A stretch of DNA of 58,952 nt from Anaerolineales bacterium HSG24. Lineage in GTDB: Bacteria; Chloroflexota; Anaerolineae; 4572-78; J111. The translations under genes and the position numbers were made by a program. The first letter of the stretch is position 1. Each line of letters opens with the position of its first letter. The stretch lies in the NCBI GenBank assembly GCA_030377895.1, contig JAUCGB010000011.1, forward strand, positions 1-58,952. The letters are read 5' to 3'. Under the pieces are notes generated by a model. That model did not search any database, had not been told where the DNA came from, and was given only the letters and a program-made list of their open reading frames with translations. Positions 1 to 9,635 of the stretch are shown in pieces.

Positions 1-94
1 AGTGCGTGTAATATTTCCATTGCTACATGATCATCATTAATCTGAATTTAGCAAATTGGAACTGTCGGTGTTGACAACCTAATTACTCTACTTT

Positions 95-283
95 TTGCGC
101 TGTTTGTACTCGATTCTGAGCGGTGCCCTCTGTCCCTTTGAACATGACCATCATATTGATACCCTTGATTTATCTACTCGTACTCGTAATATCCTGTTAA
201 AAAATAATATTCTTAATGTCAGCCAGCTTGCTCTACGGCTTGTATCTGGTACTTTGACCTCGCTCAACGGGCTTGGATATTGA
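95..283 (+). pseudogene. fragment resembling the C-terminal domain of RNA polymerase alpha
   Basis: Residues about 20-60 read I-x2-L-x-LSTR-x2-N-x-LL, then a segment of the type xxVSQLA, then a terminal LNGLG. This is the helix-hairpin-helix pattern of the RpoA C-terminal domain, which binds UP-element DNA and activators. A stop follows GLGY directly, where the family normally continues with a helix of the KSLEEI type, and no N-terminal alpha domain precedes it. The only start is a TTG with no clear ribosome site. It looks like a decayed remnant or a stand-alone alpha-CTD-like module. The assignment rests on pattern only and is weak. Confidence 0.35.
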
Positions 284-376
284 AACGGCTCTCATCTCTA
301 ATAATGTCGTGGCTATTCAACTATAGACTCGAGGCATGCTCTTCGGTTTCATCTGGTGCGTGTGACAGCACAGCAG

Positions 377-625
377 TCATAGCGGCTCATTCCAATGTTC
401 ATTCTCAAAAACAGAACTGGTGGCCCAACCCGATGCAACGATTCCTCGTGGCTCATCTTTCCCCAATTTCATAAGAAAAACACGATCGCTTGGGTTTATC
501 TTTTTGGTGACACCGCAACTCCAAGTATCCAAGTGGAAACCTTTCTTTTTTATTTCGTTAATATTGTCTTGTAAGTCCGTCCAAGCCCAACGGCTCGGAT
601 TCCAAGTTAATAGATATGTAACCAC
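377..625 (-). pseudogene. truncated EVE/PUA-like N-terminal domain, as in restriction-associated HNH proteins
   Basis: The 82 residues begin MVTYLLTWNP and contain WSCGVTKKI, DRVFLMKLG and GIVASGW, ending near ENEHWNEPL. This is the pattern of the EVE-like domain found at the N terminus of HNH-type and other modification-dependent restriction proteins, where it can read modified bases. The start is GTG with a duplicated AAGGAG-like ribosome site about 10 nt upstream. It lies just downstream of the MmeI-type gene on the same strand, 19 bp from its stop. The frame stops where the full-length family continues with another domain, and nothing downstream restores it, so I read it as a broken gene and a remnant of a defence locus. 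Confidence 0.5.
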
Positions 626-644
626 GACCGTTACTCCTTACTCC

Positions 645-3518
645 TTACTTCTTATTAATTTTGGCTCGCTCTAAGTTAAGGGTTAGTAGTCGCTCTAAAA
701 TTTGCTCATCGGTCAGAGTGTGAGGCCAGCCATAAGCATCAAATACGGCCTGATCTAATTGGGTGTGAATGTAATCAAGGGTTTCAATATCTTCAAGGGT
801 AATGACCCCCTTAACCTCTTTTTTCCATTGTCTTTGGCTGTGTTGCTTGCCCTTGTAAGTTCCCTGATAGTCAGTGAGGGCATTGTAAAGGTTAGTCAAG
901 GTGCGCTTTTTGACCATTTTCTCAGAAAAGGTGACACCGACCTCCTCCGGGTTTAGCCAGCTTTGGCGAAACTCAACTAAATCACGGGCGGCTTGGGCAA
1001 TGGCGGCAACATGGGGGTTTTCGGTTTCGGTGGGTTCTTGGCTGGGGTGCCAGGGGAAGGGGTAGGTTTCAAAGGTGGTGGTGTTCGTATAACGTGGTCG
1101 ATCTTCTAATGATGTCCCTTGCCGTAAAGCCCATAGTTGGTGAATTTTAGAGTGAAGTACACCAAAAAAGTAGTCGTCATCTCGGGCAATTACAATGATT
1201 AGATTAGCAGGAATAACTTCTGTGGGTATCCAGCAAAAAAAAAGATGTTTCGAAACCATTGACGTGCCAATATATCGATTCATAGACTCTGTAGCTTCAA
1301 ACATTGCAGGACGTCGTCTGGTAAAGAGCCACCAAGGTTCATCTGGTATTCGACTCTTGGCTCGTACTGGTTTTACAACATTCTTTACATGTTCAAATGG
1401 CAATTCATAAAGAGCTGCTTTTGTTTTCGATATTTCGCCAAAAAAAACAGTATATCTCTCTCGATGTCGTCTAGTTAAGTCTATGCCGTTGTAATAGGGA
1501 CGTACCACATCTGAGTTTGGTCTTCCATTGGGGTTAATAGGGGCAACCAGCCATTCTCTGGCTTTGTCTCCAGAAACATCGAAGGGGCCAGCAGGAGTGA
1601 CGCCCATAAAGGATAAATTCGTGTTTTCAGGTAAACGTTTGGCTAAACTCAAATTAACTGATACGGTTAAGTCAGGATTTATTGCATCAGTTATGTTTCC
1701 ATTCAACAGCTTATTGGTTTCTGTGCCGTTATCAAATCCCACCATCGAAACACGAACCGCCGCGCCTTCCAAAATCCACGGTCGGTCGCTCCAGGCCATA
1801 AAGATATCACCTGTTTGTTTTATTTTTTCTAATATACTTCGGTTGGCTCCTCCTCGAATGGAATTAGTAGCGAGTAGACCTGCCCTTTTCAGTTGGCCAA
1901 CTTCAATCATTGCATGTGCCCGTTCGAACCAGTAACAAACTAGATCGACTTCATGGGCGACTCGATGTTCATACAGTGTAAAAATCCTATTAACGTATTC
2001 GTCACCTAACTCTCTTCGTATCCGCTTACCGCCTAAAAACGGCGGATTACCGATAATCACCTCAGCCTCCGGCCACTCCGGCTCCACTGGCTTACCCTCA
2101 TCATCATAAGCCAAAATAGCGTCTCTATTTTCAATGTTCTTAAGAGGCTGCAAAATTGGTTCGTTCATTTCGGTAAAGCCATTTTCGGCTCGCCATTGAA
2201 TATAGCCAATCCAAACCGTCACCTGAGCTAATTCGTGGGCGTAGGGGTTTATCTCGATGCCGTACAGTTGAGCGGGGCTAACCGTTAGCTCAATAGGGGC
2301 TAACTCTGTTCGTTTAGCCATCACAATGACCTCTTTTTGTAGGTCAAGCAATTGTTGCAAGGCCACATATAAAAAGTTGCCACTGCCGCAAGCTGGGTCA
2401 AGCACTCGTATTGAGCCAATTTTATCAGCAAACTGTTGTAATTCAGCATGGGCTTGGTCGGGTTGATTTTTCTTTATCAATTGGTTAGCTTTTTGTTTTA
2501 CGGCTTGCCATTCTCGGCGTAAAGGTTCCATTAGAACGGGCTGTACAATCAGCATAATATCATCTTTGCTGGTGTAGTGCGCCCCCAATTTGGCTCGTTT
2601 GGATTCGTCAATAATGCGTTCAAACAAGGTGCCAAAAATAGAGGGGTCAATATTTGACCAATCCAATTTAGTGGATTGAAGCAATTCTGTTTTTATATCG
2701 CTAGGGGGGTCAGAGGGTACAAAATCATCATCAAACAATCCCCCATCAAAGTGAGGGATACGGTAAAAACCAAAGTAACCGCCATCACGCATGCTGGAAA
2801 ACAGGTTACGCAAACCGTGTACAAAATCGTTAAAATTATACCCTTTTTGGCTGATCATTTTGGTAAAAAGGTGATCAGGTAGTAGTTTCATATCTTCAGC
2901 AAATAGACAAAAGAGCAAACGGATAATAAAATGGGCCAGCTTTTCAGGGTCTATGGTACGCCCTTCGATGGCGGCCCATCGTTGCAAGCTTTCAGCCACT
3001 TTTACAAAAGTTTTGGATGTAGCCAGGGTTACTTGTTCCTGGGTTTGGTCGGGCTTAAAAGAGTCAGGATTATAAAATGCTCGTTTAAGCAATTTTAACC
3101 CGTTGCCAGTAAGCAGGCTGTCAAAGTCTATTTCATGGATTTGCTTAACGGTGTTGGTAAAGTTAGTGTGAATAATAATGCGTTTGGTGTCGCTGGTAAT
3201 CAGTAAAGGGGGATTACCCAAAGCATCTCGATAAAGGTTAAGCTGGTCAAAGGCTTTGTCTAAATCGGCATACGCTCCTTTGTACTCCCAAATAAATTTA
3301 TCACGGTAAAAAACATCAGCTCGGCCTTTAGTGCCGGTACTTTTTTGGGTTGTGGCTTCAAAGGCAAATATTTTGCCGGTGGGGTCAAAATCCAATGGGC
3401 GCGGATGGTTAACCAAAGCGCATACATCAAAAAAATGACTTTGAGCTACGGCAATCTCTTTTTGCTGTATGGCACTCCATTTTTCAACAAATTGTTTAGG
3501 GGTTATCGTTTGAGGCAT
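645..3518 (-). CDS. MmeI-type single-chain restriction-modification enzyme (type IIL/IIG)
   Basis: This large protein (957 residues from the chosen ATG; an upstream ATG at 3548 would add 10) combines DNA cleavage, adenine methylation and target recognition in one chain. Near residue 68 the pattern is D-x9-E-x-K (ADVFYRDKFIWEYKG), the exact spacing of the MmeI nuclease site. The methyltransferase core follows, with motif I LDPACGSGNF near residue 375 and motif IV NPPF near residue 490. The last 350 residues would hold the target-recognition and C-terminal domains. I chose the start at 3518 because AAAGAG lies just upstream and the nuclease residues then sit as in MmeI. No separate specificity or nuclease gene is present, as expected. 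All catalytic motifs are intact, so it is probably active. The recognition sequence cannot be read from the sequence. Confidence 0.85.
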   Translation of the reverse strand: MPQTITPKQFVEKWSAIQQKEIAVAQSHFFDVCALVNHPRPLDFDPTGKIFAFEATTQKSTGTKGRADVFYRDKFIWEYKGAYADLDKAFDQLNLYRDALGNPPLLITSDTKRIIIHTNFTNTVKQIHEIDFDSLLTGNGLKLLKRAFYNPDSFKPDQTQEQVTLATSKTFVKVAESLQRWAAIEGRTIDPEKLAHFIIRLLFCLFAEDMKLLPDHLFTKMISQKGYNFNDFVHGLRNLFSSMRDGGYFGFYRIPHFDGGLFDDDFVPSDPPSDIKTELLQSTKLDWSNIDPSIFGTLFERIIDESKRAKLGAHYTSKDDIMLIVQPVLMEPLRREWQAVKQKANQLIKKNQPDQAHAELQQFADKIGSIRVLDPACGSGNFLYVALQQLLDLQKEVIVMAKRTELAPIELTVSPAQLYGIEINPYAHELAQVTVWIGYIQWRAENGFTEMNEPILQPLKNIENRDAILAYDDEGKPVEPEWPEAEVIIGNPPFLGGKRIRRELGDEYVNRIFTLYEHRVAHEVDLVCYWFERAHAMIEVGQLKRAGLLATNSIRGGANRSILEKIKQTGDIFMAWSDRPWILEGAAVRVSMVGFDNGTETNKLLNGNITDAINPDLTVSVNLSLAKRLPENTNLSFMGVTPAGPFDVSGDKAREWLVAPINPNGRPNSDVVRPYYNGIDLTRRHRERYTVFFGEISKTKAALYELPFEHVKNVVKPVRAKSRIPDEPWWLFTRRRPAMFEATESMNRYIGTSMVSKHLFFCWIPTEVIPANLIIVIARDDDYFFGVLHSKIHQLWALRQGTSLEDRPRYTNTTTFETYPFPWHPSQEPTETENPHVAAIAQAARDLVEFRQSWLNPEEVGVTFSEKMVKKRTLTNLYNALTDYQGTYKGKQHSQRQWKKEVKGVITLEDIETLDYIHTQLDQAVFDAYGWPHTLTDEQILERLLTLNLERAKINKK

Positions 3519-3598
3519 ATATGGCTCTTTGCTACTATATATTATCATTAAGTTGGCGGTAATTAAATAAGTTACCCGTTTGTAGTATCCACTACCTA

Positions 3599-3695
3599 CA
3601 GTCTTTCAGATAAAGATTTTCACTCGGATAGACATACCCTAAAGGTTTCTAAAACCTTTAGGGTATTGAACTGCAAAACATTATCTGAACATCTA
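3599..3695 (-). repeat. TA-flanked palindromic element, family B, copy 1
   Basis: A 97-bp non-coding element begins CAGTCTTTCAGATAA and ends with an imperfect inverted copy of that end. Its centre is an inverted repeat built on CCTAAAGGTTT. TA stands directly outside each end, which fits duplication of a TA target. A second 97-bp copy lies at 17899-17995 in opposite orientation. Confidence 0.8.
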
Positions 3696-3728
3696 TAGCC
3701 CTTTCCAGAAGCGCGCCGCCCCTTCGTT

Positions 3729-3953
3729 AGGAATGGGCATTAATTAACATGTGCATTTGCGTCGGAGATTATGGTAGGGGCTAGGCAGGGCGGTCTGATT
3801 TTGGAACGTACATCCATGTTCTCTCCGCCCCTGCCTCGCCCTGAATGACGGGCTAGGCAAGGCGGATTGGAGTTCTGATTTCAAACCAACGCTACACCGC
3901 CTTGCCTAGCCCCTACGATTACCAAACGCGCAACTTATTTAGGACTCATTCCT
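3729..3953 (+). repeat. long palindromic element, family A, copy 1
   Basis: About 225 bp, beginning AGGAATGGGCATTAATTAAC and ending GGACTCATTCCT. Inner arms GTAGGGGCTAGGCAGGGCGG and CCGCCTTGCCTAGCCCCTAC pair almost perfectly, so the element can form a very long hairpin. It contains no gene. Further copies lie at 26034, 32870, 36791, 38631 and 46638 (inverted), with a degenerate copy at 17889. The 224 bp from here to the cmk start show nothing further that I recognise. Confidence 0.85.
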
Positions 3954-4177
3954 TAGTCAAGAAACAGGGTTCGTGCTATCATGGTCATGGTTCAGACAGT
4001 TAAGACCGAAGTCAGACTGGTGCGTTCGTGCCCATTTGTTAGCCTGATCGGTGGTTTGTTCAGTGGACCCTGTTCGGTAGATTAGGCATCATCAGGTCTG
4101 AACTATTTCTGACACTAACTTATTTTCTTGGAATTACCTTAAAATACCAAACGAATTATACAAATAGGTGACGAACA

Positions 4178-4870
4178 ATGTCTAAACAAATAACAATTAC
4201 GATTGACGGGGCCGCGGCAGTAGGTAAAAGTACGCTGGCTGAACTTTTGAGCGAGGAGTTACACTACCTCTATCTTGATACGGGGGTCATGTACCGAGCG
4301 GCAACATGGGGCGCGCTAGATCAACATATTGAGATTACCGATGAGGTCTCTGTCTCTGAGTTGACCGAGCGGTTGCCCTTGATAATTACCCCGCCCACTC
4401 AAAATGATGGTCGACAATGTACCGTGCTGGTCGGCGAACAAGATATTACATGGGAAATTCGCTCGGCAATGGTAGAAAAATATGTCTCGCTGGTCTCCTC
4501 CTACCCCCGCGTCCGAGCCGCTCTGACCGAACAACAGCGGACTATGGCCCAACATGGAGCCATCATCATGGCCGGACGGGATATAGGCACAGTGGTCTTA
4601 CCCAAAGCCGACCTGAAAATCTTCATGGTCGCCTCGGCGGAGAAACGGGCTGAACGCCGATATGATGAACTCATCGCCAAGGGGAAGACGGTCAACTATG
4701 ATGAAATTTTAGCTGCTATCCAAGAGCGAGACCGTCAGGACACAGAAAAGCCGATTTCTCCCCTCGTTCCGGCAAAGGATGCGGTGTTGATCGATACGGA
4801 TCAACTGAATATTGAGGAAGTGTTGGCGGAGATGTGCGATCTGGTGGATAAGTTGGTTGAAGCGGGGTAA
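4178..4870 (+). CDS. cmk: cytidylate kinase
   Basis: The 230 residues match (d)CMP kinase, a cytosolic enzyme that transfers phosphate from ATP to CMP or dCMP in pyrimidine nucleotide synthesis. The P-loop is at residues 10-19 (DGAAAVGKST). YLDTGVMYRA follows near residue 32, the CMP-binding part typical of Cmk, and AGRDIGTVVLP near residue 128 matches the family's conserved GRDIGT segment. The lid region AEKRAERRYDEL is near residue 153. Length is normal for the family. AGGTG lies 8 nt upstream of the ATG. It is a single gene convergent with the peptide transporter, from which it is separated by a strong hairpin at 4933-4965. Confidence 0.97.
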   Translation: MSKQITITIDGAAAVGKSTLAELLSEELHYLYLDTGVMYRAATWGALDQHIEITDEVSVSELTERLPLIITPPTQNDGRQCTVLVGEQDITWEIRSAMVEKYVSLVSSYPRVRAALTEQQRTMAQHGAIIMAGRDIGTVVLPKADLKIFMVASAEKRAERRYDELIAKGKTVNYDEILAAIQERDRQDTEKPISPLVPAKDAVLIDTDQLNIEEVLAEMCDLVDKLVEAG

Positions 4871-4932
4871 GGTTACTAATCATCTTTGCTACCTTGCTAC
4901 CGACAAAGTGATTTATGAAAGCCTAAAACAGG

Positions 4933-4965
4933 AACACAGAGAAAAAAGCTCTTTTTCTCTGTGTT
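4933..4965. terminator. hairpin between convergent cmk and the peptide transporter genes
   Basis: AACACAGAGAAAAA pairs with TTTTTCTCTGTGTT around a 5-nt loop, a 14-bp stem. The A/T-rich inner arms let it act on either strand. Its position between two converging transcription units supports a terminator role. Confidence 0.7.
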
Positions 4966-5009
4966 AATTAGTTTTGGCTAAATATTTTGTCGGGTACTAA
5001 GCTAATCAT

Positions 5010-6032
5010 CTACTCTCGCAAGCGTGGGTCAAAGGCATCCCGCAAGCCATCCCCCAAGAAGTTGAAGGCCAACACTGTCATGGTTAGCGCAATTGCGGGT
5101 GGGAGTAGGGCATGGGGATGAGAACGTAATCCTTGATAAGCCTCATTAATCATAATCCCCCAACTCGGAGTCGGTGCATCAACGCCCAAACCGATAAAAC
5201 TGAGAAATGCCTCAGTGAGAATGTAGCCCGGAATTTGTAGCGTTTCATAAACAATACATGGGCCTAACACGTTGGGCAATATCTCCCTAAAAATGATACG
5301 GGGGGTACTAACCCCAATCGACTTAGCGGCTTCAATGAACTCCTTTTGTTTAATGGATAAAGTTTGTCCTCGGGCAATTCGAGCCATACCAAGCCAATTT
5401 AAAACACCCATGGCGATAAAGACAAACAAGACCCCGCCCATAGCCTGATTCATATCCAAAAGGATGCCAAAAATCAGCCCTGTATCTTCTTGACGATCCC
5501 AAGCCTTAAAAAAGACCTGCATTAAGATGACAACAATTAAAATGGGCAACCCATAAAGGAAATCGACAAAACGCATCATGGCATCATCAATCCGACCGCC
5601 AAAATATCCAGCGACCAAGCCATATATTAGCCCTATCATCATGCTCACTGTCGCCGCCACAATAGCCACAGCCATTGAAACACGCGCTCCGTACAAGGTA
5701 CGAGACCACAAATCACGCCCCAAATTGTCGGCTCCTACCCAGTATACAAATCCGTCCAGTTTTGTACTGTTACTAGTTACACCAGGACGAGCATTATTGT
5801 CTTGCAAAACCTGTATCGCATAAGGAGCATGGGGAGTAGTATCAAAGCCTTGCACGGTATAAGCATTAAAGATATCGGCAAAGATTGCCACAAGAATCAA
5901 CAAGACAATAAATAATCCACTAGCAACAGCCAATCTGTTTTTTAAGAGTTGTTCAATCGCATCACCTAAAGGGGTTCGTTCCTTTCGTTGGGGTACAGCA
6001 ATTGCCTTTGATGTAGCACCAGTAGCGGCCAT
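5010..6032 (-). CDS. oppC: oligopeptide ABC transporter permease, DppC/OppC type
   Basis: The 340-residue inner-membrane protein is one of the two channel subunits of a peptide importer. A first membrane segment lies at about residues 35-55, followed by an external loop. The permease domain spans about residues 110-335 and includes the cytoplasmic coupling motif EFIEAAKSIGVSTPRII, which docks on the ATPases. The conserved N-terminal GADNLGRDLWSR is present. AGGAGA stands before the ATG. It is the last gene of a minus-strand cluster running from the second binding protein at 13882 to here. Substrate is inferred from family: di- or oligopeptides. Confidence 0.93.
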   Translation of the reverse strand: MAATGATSKAIAVPQRKERTPLGDAIEQLLKNRLAVASGLFIVLLILVAIFADIFNAYTVQGFDTTPHAPYAIQVLQDNNARPGVTSNSTKLDGFVYWVGADNLGRDLWSRTLYGARVSMAVAIVAATVSMMIGLIYGLVAGYFGGRIDDAMMRFVDFLYGLPILIVVILMQVFFKAWDRQEDTGLIFGILLDMNQAMGGVLFVFIAMGVLNWLGMARIARGQTLSIKQKEFIEAAKSIGVSTPRIIFREILPNVLGPCIVYETLQIPGYILTEAFLSFIGLGVDAPTPSWGIMINEAYQGLRSHPHALLPPAIALTMTVLAFNFLGDGLRDAFDPRLRE

Positions 6033-6172
6033 AATATTTCTCTCCTATAAATGTCTTATTTTAAGTGTTTAAGGCAGTTCCAGAAAAATAAATCTCCTAG
6101 AGCCTGCCGAAGGGAGCTGGCTTCGACAAGCTCAGCCAACGGTTTTTGGGAGGTTTTAAAACTTGGACCTGC

Positions 6173-7240
6173 TTAACTATAACGAATACGAGGGTCTAAC
6201 CAACCATACACGATGTCAACCATTAAGTTCCCAGTAACGAGTAACAACGAGTAAATCAAGGTTACACTGGTAATCACCGTATAATCACGGTTGCCAATAC
6301 TAGTGACGAAATGTTTTCCCATGCCGGGAATGCCAAAAATCTGTTCGACAATAAACGAACCCGTCACAATGGCAATGATTAAGGGGCCAAGAATGGTGAT
6401 AACTGGAATGAGGCTATTTTTAAGGGCATGACGAGTAACAACAACCTGCTCTCGTAACCCTTTGGCACGGGCAGTACGGATATAATCCTCGCGAATAATT
6501 TGCAGTAAACTAGCTCGTGTGAGACGAGCAATCGAGGCGGAGACAGCTGTGCCTAATGTTATCGCGGGCAAAATGGCATGTTTCCAAAACTCCCAATCAA
6601 ACACATTAGGAAAAACTCCTAAGAAAAATGGTGGTTTTGCTCCCCATCCAGAAATAGCAAGCATCCCCAAAGTTAAGGGGAATATCCATATCAGCAGTGG
6701 GCCTAGTACCATATTAGGAATTGACAACCCCAAAACAGCCACAAAACTACCGCTATAATCTACCCAACTATTTTGTCTTAGGGCCGCTATAACCCCTAGC
6801 GGTACCCCTATAATCAGCGCAATTATCATCGAGACTATGCCCAACTGCAAAGAGATGGGGAACGATTCGGCCACTAGTTCATTAACAGTTCGCCCTCGAA
6901 GTTTGAGAGCCATGCCTAAATCGCCTCGAATTAATCCTCTTGAAACCCCGAATCTAGCTCCACTTTGAACAATATCACAACCGGACAAAAAGGAGAGACC
7001 TGTACAAATTCCACCTGTAATATCGTCACCTAACACATAAGAGGAGAACTGCCATGCTAAGGGCCAATCTAAATGATGGCGGCGTTCTAAATTTTCAACC
7101 ACCGATTTGGGTAAACTTTTGTCTCCCACAAAATCGAATGGGCCACCGGGTAAAGACCGCATCAACAAAAAGATAACCAAGGTCAAAAGAAGTAAAACGG
7201 GAATAGACCACAAGATACGACGTATAATATAAGCTAACAT
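6173..7240 (-). CDS. oppB: oligopeptide ABC transporter permease, DppB/OppB type
   Basis: The 355-residue protein starts with a membrane helix (MLAYIIRRILWSIPVLLLLT) typical of OppB/DppB. The coupling motif is DYIRTARAKGLREQVVVTRH near residue 250, followed by the conserved IVEQIFGIPGMGK and a C-terminal helix ending WLDPRIRYS. Residues about 70-105 form a longer external stretch with two Cys, which the standard family lacks or shortens. No good ribosome site precedes the ATG. Upstream toward the binding protein gene lies a strong terminator (7326-7357), so permease expression is probably lower than that of the binding protein. It pairs with OppC, 140 bp downstream. Confidence 0.92.
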   Translation of the reverse strand: MLAYIIRRILWSIPVLLLLTLVIFLLMRSLPGGPFDFVGDKSLPKSVVENLERRHHLDWPLAWQFSSYVLGDDITGGICTGLSFLSGCDIVQSGARFGVSRGLIRGDLGMALKLRGRTVNELVAESFPISLQLGIVSMIIALIIGVPLGVIAALRQNSWVDYSGSFVAVLGLSIPNMVLGPLLIWIFPLTLGMLAISGWGAKPPFFLGVFPNVFDWEFWKHAILPAITLGTAVSASIARLTRASLLQIIREDYIRTARAKGLREQVVVTRHALKNSLIPVITILGPLIIAIVTGSFIVEQIFGIPGMGKHFVTSIGNRDYTVITSVTLIYSLLLVTGNLMVDIVYGWLDPRIRYS

Positions 7241-7325
7241 GGTTTAATTTATAATGAATAATGAATAATGAATAATTCACCTATTCTTCACTAATCGTTA
7301 TCCATTACTGGGCATTTTTAATGCC

Positions 7326-7357
7326 AAAAAGCGACGCAGTCTTAATGACTACGTCGC
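7326..7357 (-). terminator. intrinsic terminator after the binding-protein gene
   Basis: On the minus strand a GCGACG/CGTCGC stem with further pairing of AGTC and GACT is followed by TTTTT. It sits 22 bp after the stop of the binding protein and before oppB. Partial termination here would keep the binding protein in excess, as is usual in such operons. Confidence 0.8.
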
Positions 7358-7379
7358 TTTATTTATTTAACGAATTAGA

Positions 7380-9260
7380 TTATTCACCACGAGCCGCAGC
7401 TTTGGCTTCGGCATCAACCGTCCATAGCCAAACTGGGTCACCACCCACAGGGTTAATAACTACTGATACCCACGGTTTATACAATCGTATAAAGGTGTAG
7501 TAGTAAATTGGTGAAATTGCGGTTACATCTTGGATCAGGATTTGTTCAGCTTGATGATACAAGTCAGCCCGTGTTTCAGGGTCAGCTACTGAAGCGGCTT
7601 CCTCAACTAAGGCATCGTACTCAGGGTTGTTAAACTTGGCGTAATTGCTATTACTCATTGAGTTGAATACCTCATTAAGCCAGTTGTTCGCATCTGGATA
7701 GTCAGCACACCAACCGGAGCGATAGATGTTCGGTTTTTCAGAATCTTCGCTATCAGGTTGTAAGGTTTTCAGATAAACGGCCCATTCTTGGTTTTCGATG
7801 TTGACACTCGCTTCTGGGAAGGCTTCTTGCCACATTGCTTGAACTGCTTGAGCGATTTGAGCATGTGCTTCAGAAGTATTGTGCATTAACAAGACATCCA
7901 ATCCTGCACCATTCGGATAACCAGCTTCGGCAATCCATTCTTGGGCTTGGGCTAATTGGTCATCATAGCTGTCTTCAACCATAAACCCACCAATAGAGAA
8001 GTCCTCAGCAACGTTACCAAAAATACCCGGAGGGGTGAATGAGTGAGCCGGAACTTGGTCACCTTTGGTTACAAAGTCGATGATGCTTTGACGATCCATC
8101 GCAGCGGCAAAGGCTTTACGAACCAGTGGATCATCAAACGGCGGTTTGGTATTAACAAAGCCGTAGTAGTAGGTACACAGACGAGGGGCAATCAATAATT
8201 CTTTGCTCATTTGAGCATCGGCTTTAATACGATCCATGTCAGGTAATGGGGGGCTATCACCGGGATCAGCCATTGTGTCAAGTTCGTTGTTTTCATACAT
8301 GGCCATAGCGGTAGAAGCTTCTTGAATAATCGGCCCACCAAAGATTTCGATTTGAACTTGGTCAGCCTTAATCCATTCTGGATTCTTTTCAATGAAGATT
8401 TCAGCACTATGCCGCCAGTCACGCAAGGTGTAAGGGCCGTTTGTAACAATGTTACCAGCTTCAGTCCAGTTGTCACCATACTGCTCGATGGTTTCAGCTG
8501 GTTGAGCATACGTTGTGGCTTGACCAACAATTGAGGGGAAATAAGCGGCGGGTTGCATAACAGTAATTTGAATGGTGGTTTCGTCAATAACTTCAACACC
8601 GACTTCAAGATCGGCAAACTCTTCAGAAGCAGGGTCAGTAGTATTGTACTCTTCCGCACCAGCGATGATGTAAAGAATATAGGCATAGTCAGACGCTGTA
8701 TCTGGATGAAGGGTACGCAAAATCCCGAATGCCACATCTTCAGCTGTTACAGGACGAATAGTCGAGATTGCACCAGTGCTTGGGTCACGGTGTACCCATT
8801 GCACATCATCACGCATGTTAAATGTCCAAACTAAGCCGTCCTCAGAAACTTCCCAATCAGTCGCCAAAGAAGGAATAACGTTAGCTTTTTCATCAAACGC
8901 GGTCAATCCCATAAACATTTGGTCAATGAAGAATGATGAGGTAGTATCAGTGGCCAATGAAGGATCAAGGCTTGGAGGTTCACTAGTAATGTGGGTATCG
9001 AGGCGAACTCGACCAGCATCTGGGTTTTCTGAATCAACTTCAATGATTTTTTCAACTTCTTTTTCAACAACAACTTCGACAGTTTCTATAACAGTAATGG
9101 TTTCACCTTCAACTTCTTTAACAACTTCAACTGTTTGAATAACCTCAACAGTTTCAATAACGGTGATTGTTTGTGGCGTGGGTGGGGGACCACCACAAGC
9201 GGCAATAGCAATCAACAGTACGGCTAACATGGAAATAGCAAAAAACTTTTTAGAAAACAT
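7380..9260 (-). CDS. peptide ABC transporter substrate-binding lipoprotein (SBP family 5)
   Basis: The 626 residues form an extracytoplasmic peptide receptor for the adjacent permeases. The signal peptide ends in a lipobox with the lipidated Cys at residue 22 (IAIAACGG). Residues about 33-80 are a Val/Glu/Thr-rich linker made of TVIETVEV-like units, a style common in Chloroflexota lipoproteins. The family-5 domain follows from about residue 85 (EPPSLDPSLATD) to the end, with the typical WTFNMRDDVQW and NTKPPFDDPLVRKAF blocks. AAGGAGA is well placed before the ATG. It lies between oppF and oppB. A second family member is encoded at 12056-13882, so the cluster has two receptors, probably with different ligands. 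Confidence 0.93.
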   Translation of the reverse strand: MFSKKFFAISMLAVLLIAIAACGGPPPTPQTITVIETVEVIQTVEVVKEVEGETITVIETVEVVVEKEVEKIIEVDSENPDAGRVRLDTHITSEPPSLDPSLATDTTSSFFIDQMFMGLTAFDEKANVIPSLATDWEVSEDGLVWTFNMRDDVQWVHRDPSTGAISTIRPVTAEDVAFGILRTLHPDTASDYAYILYIIAGAEEYNTTDPASEEFADLEVGVEVIDETTIQITVMQPAAYFPSIVGQATTYAQPAETIEQYGDNWTEAGNIVTNGPYTLRDWRHSAEIFIEKNPEWIKADQVQIEIFGGPIIQEASTAMAMYENNELDTMADPGDSPPLPDMDRIKADAQMSKELLIAPRLCTYYYGFVNTKPPFDDPLVRKAFAAAMDRQSIIDFVTKGDQVPAHSFTPPGIFGNVAEDFSIGGFMVEDSYDDQLAQAQEWIAEAGYPNGAGLDVLLMHNTSEAHAQIAQAVQAMWQEAFPEASVNIENQEWAVYLKTLQPDSEDSEKPNIYRSGWCADYPDANNWLNEVFNSMSNSNYAKFNNPEYDALVEEAASVADPETRADLYHQAEQILIQDVTAISPIYYYTFIRLYKPWVSVVINPVGGDPVWLWTVDAEAKAAARGE

Positions 9261-9635
9261 ACTTTTCTCCTTTTTATTTTGAGATAGATTAGTTTAAACA
9301 ATAGTTAACGTTAAATGTAGCAACTTTATTGAACAAGGTTCATGTTAATCTTTTTATTTTACGGATTTCACCTCCAGATGAGAATTGAGGCAATGATGAT
9401 TTGTGTGTATCGTTGGTGAATTACTTTTTAATTGAATCACCATAACCCGTGTCAATTATTATGAATTAACATTATAGGAACATTAATCAACAATTAGAGT
9501 AAGATTAATAAAGATGCTAGAGGGCGTTAGGCTAAAGCATATCCTACTACCATAGATTGTCAACTTAAGCGTTCGTAGTAGGCCTTTCAGTGCCTTTGAA
9601 GGCGATGAATCGCCTACTACAAACACTTATGATCC
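9261..9635. other. non-coding upstream region of the binding-protein gene
   Basis: The stretch contains no supported gene. On the minus strand a TTGACA-like -35 is seen near 9452-9457 with only a weak -10 after it. An inverted repeat GTAGTAGGC/GCCTACTAC has its arms at 9575-9583 and 9612-9620. The long AT-rich leader (about 150 nt) before the binding-protein ATG shows no recognised riboswitch. Confidence 0.4.

Noticed and set aside
3729..3953. Family A palindromes as structured regulatory RNA or riboswitch
   Set aside because: Copies lie in both orientations and in all kinds of gaps, and TA duplication with empty and filled sites shows that they are mobile DNA.
9400..9470. Promoter and possible riboswitch before the first binding-protein gene
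   Set aside because: The -35 hexamer is good but no convincing -10 follows at the right distance, and the leader has no conserved aptamer I can recognise.
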